From: Nonomuraea polychroma
GTDB taxonomy: Bacteria; Actinomycetota; Actinomycetes; Streptosporangiales; Streptosporangiaceae
Direction of reading: 5' to 3'
DNA: 64,000 nt
Assembly: GCF_004011505.1 (NCBI RefSeq)
Contig: NZ_SAUN01000001.1
Span: forward strand, 1,426,001-1,490,000
Shown: one piece after another, positions 52,776 to 59,524 of the stretch
Position numbering within the stretch: the stretch's first letter is position 1
How the letters are laid out: every line of letters begins with the position of its first letter
Notes under the pieces: generated by a model
Database searches by the model: none
Told to the model about the DNA's origin: nothing
The model's input: the letters and a program-made list of their open reading frames with translations, nothing else
Made by a program: the position numbers and the translations under genes

Positions 52776-53351
52776 CTAGTGTTTCTTGCCCATGGCCTGG
52801 CGGATCACGTCGCGTGCCCGGTCCATCATCGCGACCGGCGTGCCGACCAGGACGTTCTTGGTGGCCGACTCGGTGCCCGGGTGCGGGTGCGTCGGGGCCA
52901 TCGCCTCCGCCGCCTTGACACCGGCCGCCATGCCGCGGCGCTCGGCCTCGGTCGTGTGGGCGCGCAGCTGGATGAATTCGTAGCGTTCCTCGCTGCGGGC
53001 GTGGGCTTCGACGGCGGCGCGCAGCGCGGCGAGGTTCTCGGTGAAGTCGGGGGCGTCCGGGCCGGCCTGGTCCATCCGCTGCAGGAGCTGCTTGGCCTCG
53101 TTCTCCTCGGTCAGACGGTCCTCGACGACGCCGTCGCCACCATCGATCTTGCCGCGGGCATAGGGATGGACGATCTCTTCTTCGGCGGTCTCGTGCACGG
53201 CCAGGAGCCGCACCAGCCGGGTGAACGCCTCGCCGCGCCGATCGCGCGGCGCCTGTTCGACCTCGTCGAACATGTCCCTGATCATCGCGTGCTGGGCCAG
53301 CAGCAGGTCGATGACGTCACTCTCGCCCATCGTCTCCGGCATCGTCTTCAT
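52776..53351 (-). CDS. Hemerythrin domain protein
   Basis: A 191-residue protein. Residues 10-140 form a hemerythrin-like four-helix bundle with iron ligands in LAQHAMIRDMFDEVE, RLLAVHETAEEEIVHPYA and AHARSEERYEF (H, H-x3-E and later H/E positions). Such domains bind a di-iron centre and sense or store oxygen, NO or iron. The C-terminal 50 residues (PTHPHPGTESATKNVLVGTP) are an added tail. It lies in a group of stress-type genes with the ferritin-like protein that follows on the other strand. Confidence 0.88.
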   Translation of the reverse strand: MKTMPETMGESDVIDLLLAQHAMIRDMFDEVEQAPRDRRGEAFTRLVRLLAVHETAEEEIVHPYARGKIDGGDGVVEDRLTEENEAKQLLQRMDQAGPDAPDFTENLAALRAAVEAHARSEERYEFIQLRAHTTEAERRGMAAGVKAAEAMAPTHPHPGTESATKNVLVGTPVAMMDRARDVIRQAMGKKH

Positions 53352-53614
53352 GATCGCTCTCCTCTCCAGTACGGGCCTGCCTACCCCTGGGGCGGCTGGT
53401 CACGCATGGGCTTACCGAGTCTGGGGATTCCGACAGCGAGCCGGAGAGGTTGTCCTCGAAGTCCTCGGGTAGGCCCGCCTGCGGGTGTCGCCGCCTCGCT
53501 CCGCCGGCCGTTCACCAGGGTGCGCCGCCGGCGAGACCAGGCGGCCGAGCACAAAGCGCGAGAGCAGGATGCCCGCACAGCCGAGCACGAGCAGCGCGAA
53601 GGAGCGCGAAGCCG

Positions 53615-54817
53615 ATGACTTTCAATCCGTTGCAGGAGCGGGGCATCCCGCTGGACAAGCAACTACGTAACTGGCGCGAGCTGAACGTCACGCCGATCGA
53701 TCCCGATCACGCCGACCCGTACACCCGGTGCCGGATCATCACGATGAACGGCATCGAGACAGAAGCGATCTTCTTCAGCCACCAGCTGGCCCGCCACTGC
53801 CCCGACATCGAGCTGAAGCAGCAGCTGGCCCGCGTGCGTTACCTCGAGGCGCAGCAGCAGAAGGCGGTCAACTGGCTGCTGCCCGGCCTGGCCTCGGTGC
53901 TGGAGACCACCATCGCCTATGAGCAGGTCGCCGTGGACCTGACCTCGTGGGTGGCGCGTATGGAGCCGGACCCGTACCTGCGGCAGGCCTACGAGTTCGG
54001 CGTGCTGGAGGACTTCGATCACCTCTACCGCTACGCCAACCTGTACGAGATGATCGAGCACCGCAAGGCCGAGAAGATCGTCGACAACCTCACCGAGGTC
54101 ATGCCCGGGCGGCCGACCGTCCGCCACCACCGCGATCCCCGTGACAACGTGCGCGAGCCGTACGACAAGAACAACACCGTGCCCATGTCCAAGCTGCACG
54201 CGTTGACGATCATGTCGGCGGAGCAGCAGACCATGAACTTCTACATGAACGTCGGGCCCATGTACATGGAGCCGATCGCGCGTCAGCTGTATCAGGAGAT
54301 CGGGCTGATCGAGGAGGAGCACGTCACCCACTACGAATCGCTCGTCGACCCCGGCGAGAGCTGGTGGGAGATGCTGCTCAACCACGAGTACAACGAGTGC
54401 TACCTGTACCACTCGTTCATGGAGACCGAGTCCGACCCCAAGGTGAAGAACATCTGGGAACTGCACCTCAACATGGAGCTGGAACACCTGTGGCTGGCCG
54501 CCGAGCTGTTCAAGAAGCACGACGGGCGCGACCCCGAGCAGGTGTGCGCCCCCGAACTGCCCGCCCCGGTCACGTTCGAGCCGAACAAGCGGTTCATCCG
54601 CGACCTGATCGCCACCCAGATCGACTACACCACCCTCGGGACGGGGTACGTGCAGGAGGCCCACGAGCGGTTCGAGAGGATGCAGGCGGCGCTCATGAAC
54701 GGCGACCCGCCGCCGTCCGAGCGGGTCATCAACGACAACCGCGAGAAGTCCGGCCACGAATACCGCCTGGAGACCGAGGGGCCTCACCCGGTCGGCAGCC
54801 TGCAACTCCAACGCTGA
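53615..54817 (+). CDS. Ferritin-like helical protein of unknown function
   Basis: A 400-residue, mostly helical protein without signal peptide. It has repeated Glu/His-rich helices such as AIFFSHQLARHCPDIELKQQ, TTIAYEQVAVDLTSWVARME, QEIGLIEEEHVTHYESLV and LHLNMELEHLWLAAELFKK. The spacing E-x2-H and E-x3-H resembles the ligand pattern of ferritin-like di-iron proteins. I do not know a characterised homologue. The ATG at 53615 has AAGGAG nine bases upstream. Its neighbour on the other strand is a hemerythrin, so an oxygen- or iron-related role is plausible but unproven. The 260-base gap before it holds no clear feature. Confidence 0.7.
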   Translation: MTFNPLQERGIPLDKQLRNWRELNVTPIDPDHADPYTRCRIITMNGIETEAIFFSHQLARHCPDIELKQQLARVRYLEAQQQKAVNWLLPGLASVLETTIAYEQVAVDLTSWVARMEPDPYLRQAYEFGVLEDFDHLYRYANLYEMIEHRKAEKIVDNLTEVMPGRPTVRHHRDPRDNVREPYDKNNTVPMSKLHALTIMSAEQQTMNFYMNVGPMYMEPIARQLYQEIGLIEEEHVTHYESLVDPGESWWEMLLNHEYNECYLYHSFMETESDPKVKNIWELHLNMELEHLWLAAELFKKHDGRDPEQVCAPELPAPVTFEPNKRFIRDLIATQIDYTTLGTGYVQEAHERFERMQAALMNGDPPPSERVINDNREKSGHEYRLETEGPHPVGSLQLQR

Positions 54818-54873
54818 CCGGGCGTCGGTGTGGCCGTACTCGATGCACCGCTCTTCGAGCCCACGGCGGTCCC

Positions 54874-54910
54874 GCCCTTCCGCGTCTCGTCCGGGTGGAC
54901 GCGGAAGGGC
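54874..54910. terminator. Hairpin terminator between convergent genes
   Basis: GCCCTTCCGCGTC (54874-54886) pairs perfectly with GACGCGGAAGGGC (54898-54910) over an 11-base loop. It lies between the ferritin-like gene and the DUF4383 gene, which face each other. Confidence 0.85.
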
Positions 54911-54956
54911 GTTCTCCAGGGTCTGGTCGCTTGTCAGGGCGAGACGCCTGCTCGCC

Positions 54957-55403
54957 CTAGCGGACGGCGGAGGCGCCCCGCCTGGCCAGGAGCAAGCCGA
55001 GGGCGATCATCGCGACGGCCAGGATGAGGTGCAGCCAGTTGTCGGCCGTGTTGAGCGGGACGAAGTTGGCCGGGTTGTCGTGCCGGATCAGCATGCCGTA
55101 GATCCACAGCATCAGGTAGACGGCGCCGCCTCCGATGAGGTACGCGCGGGCGCCGGACCAGGACCTGGCCATGAGGATGCCGGCGATGCCGAACAGCAGG
55201 TGGACGAGGTTGTGCAGAATCGACACCTGGAACACGTTCAGCAACAGCGCTCCGGACTGGTGGCCGGCGAACCGCATCTCGTCGTAGTTGGTCGTGATGC
55301 CAGGGACGAACCCGAGCAAGCCGACGAGCACGAACACGGCGCCGACGACGAACGCCGCAAGCTGGACGGGGCTCCTGCCGGCAGCGGTACGAGGGCTGTC
55401 CAT
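54957..55403 (-). CDS. DUF4383 membrane protein
   Basis: A 148-residue protein with four hydrophobic segments (LAAFVVGAVFVLVGLLGFVP, VSILHNLVHLLFGIAGILMA, AYLIGGGAVYLMLWIYGMLI, WLHLILAVAMIALGLLLA). The pattern LHNLVHLLFGIAG is characteristic of DUF4383, small actinobacterial membrane proteins of unknown function often found with stress genes. The start at ATG 55403 has GGAGGTC upstream. Confidence 0.85.
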   Translation of the reverse strand: MDSPRTAAGRSPVQLAAFVVGAVFVLVGLLGFVPGITTNYDEMRFAGHQSGALLLNVFQVSILHNLVHLLFGIAGILMARSWSGARAYLIGGGAVYLMLWIYGMLIRHDNPANFVPLNTADNWLHLILAVAMIALGLLLARRGASAVR

Positions 55404-55511
55404 GAGACCTCCTCAGGAGCGTCGTCGCCCTTGCGTCTACCCTCCAGCGACGGAGCCAGTCGCGCCCGCCCCGTGCCCTGGTGGCCCCGAGCCGCGCACG
55501 CGGATGTCAGA

Positions 55512-55802
55512 TCACGTCGTCTGGCGAATGATCCGGAAGGTGGGTCTGTCCTCCAGCATCTCTGCGTCGAGGGTCTTGTCGTGCAGAAGTGAGGCGGCGG
55601 TCGGTTCGAGGTACACCCGGACGCCCTCTGCTTCCAGGATTTGATCGTCAGGGTGCGGCCCACCCGAGATCGAGAGTTCAAGAGATCCGGCAGGACCGTC
55701 GACAGACGACGATGCGATGCGTAGCCCGGTGTTCGGCGGTGTTTCCGGCTGTGACGTCAGGTCGCGGATGGCTGCGACCGCGTCGGCGGTCAGCGTGAGC
55801 AC
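55512..55802 (-). CDS. HesB/IscA-like fold protein lacking the cysteines
   Basis: A 96-residue protein that begins MLTLTADAVAAIRDLTSQPE and ends TLDAEMLEDRPTFRIIRQTT, the beginning and general order of A-type iron-sulfur carriers (HesB/IscA). The three conserved cysteines are absent, and the C-terminal C-x-C region is replaced by plain residues. A role in iron-sulfur assembly is therefore doubtful. It stands alone; the 250 bases upstream to the next gene contain no recognisable feature. Confidence 0.65.
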   Translation of the reverse strand: MLTLTADAVAAIRDLTSQPETPPNTGLRIASSSVDGPAGSLELSISGGPHPDDQILEAEGVRVYLEPTAASLLHDKTLDAEMLEDRPTFRIIRQTT

Positions 55803-56058
55803 GGCGACTCCTCAGTTGGCGAAACCCCGTGGTCGGGCAAGGAGCGGTTGCCCTGCCGCTTGCCCTGAAGCCCTTGCCCGCACCCGGAAGCCAATAACCC
55901 CCAACATGGTCAAATGCTCTGCCAGGCCACGGCTGGGATCACCAGCGGGGTCCGCCCGGTTACTCTGGAAACGAGCACGGGAAGTGTTCCGATCATCACC
56001 TTTTGCTGAAATGGTGGTGTTTCGACCGGGATAGAGCGACAGTAGGGATGGGGATGAG

Positions 56059-56319
56059 ATGACTGATGGCTCTCGTCATCAGCGTACGAAGGAACTAGTG
56101 TCCCCTTGGCCCGCCGACCGCTACGAAGTGCTGTGTCAGCGTCCTGCGCCTTACCCGGGTTCACGGGATCAGTACCACTTCGCCGAGTTCGCGATGGAAT
56201 CGGCGCGGGCACTGGAGGGAGCCGGCCTCGTCACACGTGTAGCTGTGATCCGGATGGAGGACGGCGCCATCATCTACGATCCCCTCGCCGGCGTGGAGCT
56301 GCCTCCGGGGCAATGGTGA
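56059..56319 (+). CDS. Small hypothetical protein
   Basis: An 86-residue soluble protein (PADRYEVLCQRPAPYPGSRD, SARALEGAGLVTRVAVIRME, ending in PPGQW). It is preceded by GGGGATGAG, which may serve as ribosome-binding site, and has natural amino-acid composition. I do not recognise a family. Confidence 0.55.
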   Translation: MTDGSRHQRTKELVSPWPADRYEVLCQRPAPYPGSRDQYHFAEFAMESARALEGAGLVTRVAVIRMEDGAIIYDPLAGVELPPGQW

Positions 56320-56419
56320 GGACGCGGCTGCTGCGCGCATTGACTGATCACTCTGTGTTTGATCCCCCTGTTCAGTGGTAGCGGACAAAGGCCACAATTC
56401 GATCACGGGGGGACATTCC

Positions 56420-56935
56420 ATGTTCAAGAGGATCACTCTTGTCCTGGTCGCCGTTGCGGTTGCCTTGCTGTCTTCCGCGACTGCCGGTGCGCTCACGCAA
56501 CCGGACCTCAACGAGCAGGACCGGGAATTCCTACGGAAAGCACATCGATCCAACCTGGCCGAGATCCAGGCTGGGCAAGCCGCTCAGGAGAAGGGCGCCA
56601 GCGCGACGGTCCGGGACCTTGGCGCCAAAATAGTCACCGATCACACCAAACTGGATAGCGACCTGCGCCGTGTGGCCGAGCAGGTAGGGGTGGACCTCCC
56701 CAAGCGGCCGAGTGCTGACCAGCGCCGCGAGCTCGAGCAAGTGACTGCGCAAAGCGGCGAGGATTTCGACCGGGCATGGCTGGCTGCGCAGATCGCCGGC
56801 CACCACCGATCTCTCGCAAACGGGGCCGAAGAACTGCAGGAGGGCTCGTCATCCGAGGTGAAGCAGCTGGCCAGGGACGCGAGGCCCATCGTCCAAACGC
56901 ACCTGGACATGCTGCAGAAGGCCAGCGGCGGCTGA
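56420..56935 (+). CDS. Secreted DUF4142 protein
   Basis: A 171-residue protein. A signal peptide (FKRITLVLVAVAVALLSSAT, cleavage about residue 24 after AGA) is followed by a ferritin-like helical DUF4142 domain: REFLRKAHRSNLAEIQAGQA, VRDLGAKIVTDHTKLDSDLR, WLAAQIAGHHRSL and ARPIVQTHLDMLQKA. DUF4142 proteins are common in envelopes of actinomycetes and their function is unknown. It stands as a single gene. Confidence 0.85.
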   Translation: MFKRITLVLVAVAVALLSSATAGALTQPDLNEQDREFLRKAHRSNLAEIQAGQAAQEKGASATVRDLGAKIVTDHTKLDSDLRRVAEQVGVDLPKRPSADQRRELEQVTAQSGEDFDRAWLAAQIAGHHRSLANGAEELQEGSSSEVKQLARDARPIVQTHLDMLQKASGG

Positions 56936-57020
56936 CGCCTCGACGCCGAACGGGAACGGGAACGCGACCGACGGCGGGCACGTACGTACAGGTTGCCGGA
57001 ACCGGCGCTGGCGGACTGAT

Positions 57021-57452
57021 TCAGATCGTGATCCATTCGGTGACGATCACCATATGAGGCAGGCGGCAGCGGAGAATGAACGGCCCGAGCGCGAGGCCGT
57101 CGTAGGAGAACCGGCCCAGCGCGTCCGTGCGGGTGTGGCGCTGTTGCACCTCGATGTCCGCTGGTTGGGGCGGGGTGAGCCGTCCGAGGATGCGGCAGGA
57201 ATCGTCGCCCATGGTCAGCTCCAGCTCGATGCGGACCGCGCCTGTAGTGAAGCCGACCAGACGGGTGCCGCCACCGGAGCGTACCGGGGCGGCGGGCTCG
57301 GCCAGCGAGTCGAAGGCCAGCTCGGCCAGCTCGTCGTCGAGCGTGCTCAGTGAGAACGCATCCACCGCTGACTGGATGAGGTGGGCCGGTACCGGGTCCA
57401 TGATGTCGGCAGCCCTTCGGAGGTCGGCTTCGAGCCGGTCGTCGTCGGTCAT
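57021..57452 (-). CDS. Small partner protein of the ECF sigma factor
   Basis: A 143-residue protein without membrane segment. The first 30 residues are acidic and helical (DDDRLEADLRRAADIMDPVP), followed by a beta-rich part (VGFTTGAVRIELELTMGDDS, RTDALGRFSYDGLALGPFIL), resembling a carboxypeptidase-regulatory-like beta-sandwich. It overlaps the sigma gene (ATGA). Genes at this position often encode anti-sigma factors or effectors of the sigma factor; the lack of a zinc-binding H-x3-C-x2-C motif argues against a classical ZAS anti-sigma factor. Its role is inferred from position only. Confidence 0.65.
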   Translation of the reverse strand: MTDDDRLEADLRRAADIMDPVPAHLIQSAVDAFSLSTLDDELAELAFDSLAEPAAPVRSGGGTRLVGFTTGAVRIELELTMGDDSCRILGRLTPPQPADIEVQQRHTRTDALGRFSYDGLALGPFILRCRLPHMVIVTEWITI

Positions 57453-58024
57453 CGGACGCCTCGTTCCGCCAGCAGGTCACGGAGCCGCCGCAGGCAGCGC
57501 TGCCGCATCGGGCCGATCGAGCCGACCGCGATGTCGAGCGCGACGGCGACCTCCCGATAGCTGCTCGGCGGCGAGCCCATCAGCACCCGCAGCAGCCGCT
57601 GGCAGTTCTCGCCGAGTTCCTGGAAGGCCTTCCAGAGCTGCCTGGCCCGCTCGGCCTGCACCACGGCCTCCTCCGATGCGATGACCGCCTGCTCGGGCGT
57701 GTGCTCGTCGGCCGCCCACTCCAACGTCTCGACGTCGTCGGAGAGGGTGAACCGGCGCGCCGCCCGCAACGCCTTGAGAGACTCGTTGCGGGCGGTGGTG
57801 GCCAGCCAGGAGGAGACCTTGTCCGGCTCACGAATCCTGCGCAGGTGCTGCGCCAGACGGAACCAGGTCGTCTGGAAGACCTCCTGGCCATCGGTGCGGG
57901 ACAGGCCGTGCGCGCGAATCACGGACCAGACCAGAGGGCTGAGCCGTTCCACGAGGGCCTTCCAGGCCGCCGCGTCTCCGCCTACGGCGGCCTGGAACAG
58001 TTCCCCGGTCGACTCGTGATCCAC
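57449..58024 (-). CDS. ECF-type RNA polymerase sigma factor
   Basis: A 191-residue sigma factor. Region 2 is seen in LSPLVWSVIRAHGLSRTDGQ, EVFQTTWFRLAQHL and DKVSSWLATTARNESLKALR. Region 4 is seen in LGENCQRLLRVLMGSPPSSY, REVAVALDIAVGSIGPMRQR and CLRRLRDLL. It follows the S8 protease gene by 16 bases in the same direction and is coupled to the small partner gene. It may direct transcription of the protease/CHAT unit. Confidence 0.92.
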   Translation of the reverse strand: MDHESTGELFQAAVGGDAAAWKALVERLSPLVWSVIRAHGLSRTDGQEVFQTTWFRLAQHLRRIREPDKVSSWLATTARNESLKALRAARRFTLSDDVETLEWAADEHTPEQAVIASEEAVVQAERARQLWKAFQELGENCQRLLRVLMGSPPSSYREVAVALDIAVGSIGPMRQRCLRRLRDLLAERGVR

Positions 58025-58040
58025 GTGGACTTCCTATGCG

Positions 58041-59429
58041 TCAGGCCTCTTGGTAGCTGAAACTAGTCCAAGTGGGCGGCAGGAGCGAGGGCAGTTGCCC
58101 GTCCGTGGTCGGAACCTGGACGGTGTAGCAGTCCAGCAGCGCCTTGGCGGCCTCGCGCGGATCCTCCTCCTTCGTGGCAAGCATCTGGTTGACCAGCATG
58201 CCGGCCACGCACGGCGTGGAGAAGGAGGTGCCGCTCCAGCGGGCCAGCCCGGTGAACCCGGTCGCGTTGGCGCTGGTCGGGTCCGCCGACAGCGCCCCGG
58301 TGTGGCGTGGGGCCTGGCAGGTGCAGGGATAGTCTTCGGTGCCGTGCAGGCAGCGGTCCGACGTGGAGTGCTGATATCGGTAGGGAGCGGTGGTGAAGGC
58401 CGCCGTTAGCCGCTCGCCGGGGGCGTACACCCGTACCCAGTCGCCCCGGTTGGAGAAGCACGCCATGTCCGTGTTGTCGCTGCGCAGGGCGCCGACCGAG
58501 AGGACCGCGTCCCGGTACGCGGGCAGTTTCGCGTACGCGGCCGGGTAGAAGGGGAGGGTGCTGGCGTTGTTCCCGGCGGCGGCCACCAACATCGTGCTGC
58601 TGTCCTTCAGCGCGTCCATGAAGAGTTTCATGGACTTCAGTTCGCTCGCGCCCTGAGTGTTGGTTCCGGCCGACAGGCTGATGATGTGCGGTTTCTCGTT
58701 CTCCAGGATCCACATGAGGCGCTCCGCCAGCACCTCCTCGGTCGCGGTGCCTGCCTTGCCGCCCGCCAGCACGTTGTCCACCCAGACGACGGCGTTCGGC
58801 GCCACCGCCTTGATGATGCTGGCGATGTGGGTGCCGTGGCCGACGTACTGCAGGAGCTCTCCGTCCGCTCCCACCTCGACGGGCCTGCCGAGGCCGTGCA
58901 CGTCCTCGCTCATCCAGGCGTGCGAGCTGTAGTCCGAGACGAGTCCGGTGTCGACCACCGCGACCCGCACCTCCTGGGAGGTGGTGATCCGGTCGGCCAG
59001 CCGTGGGTTGAGCTGCTCGACGCCGTACGGTTCGACCGGCTCCGGCTCGTCGTTGGGGCAGGAATTGACGTCGGCGATGCCGACGATGTGCATCCTGGTG
59101 GCCATCGGCACCGCGCGCCCGTGGTTGATCGTGCTCAGGGCCAGCTCGACGTCCGGGTCGCCGGTGTCGTTGCCCCGCCCCGGGTCGCCGATCTCGATCA
59201 CGGTCACCCCGGTCCCCTGTCTGACCACCCGCCGGCGCACCGTGGGCACCAGTTCTGGGTGGTCGGTCGCGATGAGGTCCTCGACCACGTCGGCCTCGTG
59301 GCTGGCGGTGACGAAACAGCCCTTCTGGTAAATGAAGGACCCCTCGCCGCCGTCGGCGGTGTAGGCCACAGGGAAGTCCTGTGAGCGCTTGATCTGCTCG
59401 AACTGCTCCAGGAAACGTCGCGGCGCCAT
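58041..59429 (-). CDS. S8 (subtilisin-like) serine protease, cytosolic
   Basis: A 462-residue subtilase without signal peptide. Catalytic triad: Asp in VRVAVVDTGL (about 160), His in VGHGTHIASI (about 200) and Ser in WSGTSFSTPCVAG (about 403), with the oxyanion Asn in LVAAAGNNAST. The first 150 residues form an unrecognised domain (FEQIKRSQDFPVAYTADGGE, VRQGTGVTVIEIGDPGRGND) that may sense or inhibit. A Cys-rich loop (DRCLHGTEDYPCTCQ) precedes the Ser. The ATG at 59429 has AAGGGGAC upstream. It lies back to back with a CHAT protease gene and upstream of sigma-factor and partner genes, suggesting a protease cascade. Confidence 0.93.
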   Translation of the reverse strand: MAPRRFLEQFEQIKRSQDFPVAYTADGGEGSFIYQKGCFVTASHEADVVEDLIATDHPELVPTVRRRVVRQGTGVTVIEIGDPGRGNDTGDPDVELALSTINHGRAVPMATRMHIVGIADVNSCPNDEPEPVEPYGVEQLNPRLADRITTSQEVRVAVVDTGLVSDYSSHAWMSEDVHGLGRPVEVGADGELLQYVGHGTHIASIIKAVAPNAVVWVDNVLAGGKAGTATEEVLAERLMWILENEKPHIISLSAGTNTQGASELKSMKLFMDALKDSSTMLVAAAGNNASTLPFYPAAYAKLPAYRDAVLSVGALRSDNTDMACFSNRGDWVRVYAPGERLTAAFTTAPYRYQHSTSDRCLHGTEDYPCTCQAPRHTGALSADPTSANATGFTGLARWSGTSFSTPCVAGMLVNQMLATKEEDPREAAKALLDCYTVQVPTTDGQLPSLLPPTWTSFSYQEA

Positions 59430-59491
59430 GGGTGTCCCCTTGGTTCTCGAAGCGAATGAGACTTTATGAGAACGATCCAGGCGCCCCCACC

Positions 59492-59518
59492 TTGATACGT
59501 ATTCCTCACGTTTAGCAT
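59492..59518 (+). promoter_or_regulatory. Predicted promoter of the CHAT gene, likely giving a leaderless mRNA
   Basis: TTGATA (59492-59497) and TAGCAT (59513-59518) are spaced by 15 bases, and the -10 box ends six bases before the GTG start at 59525. With a normal start distance the transcript would begin at or next to the GTG, and no ribosome-binding site is visible, as in leaderless actinomycete genes. Confidence 0.45.
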
Positions 59519-59524
59519 TGATCC

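Noticed and set aside
55512..55802. A functional iron-sulfur carrier (IscA)
   Set aside because: The fold pattern fits, but the cysteines that hold the cluster are absent.
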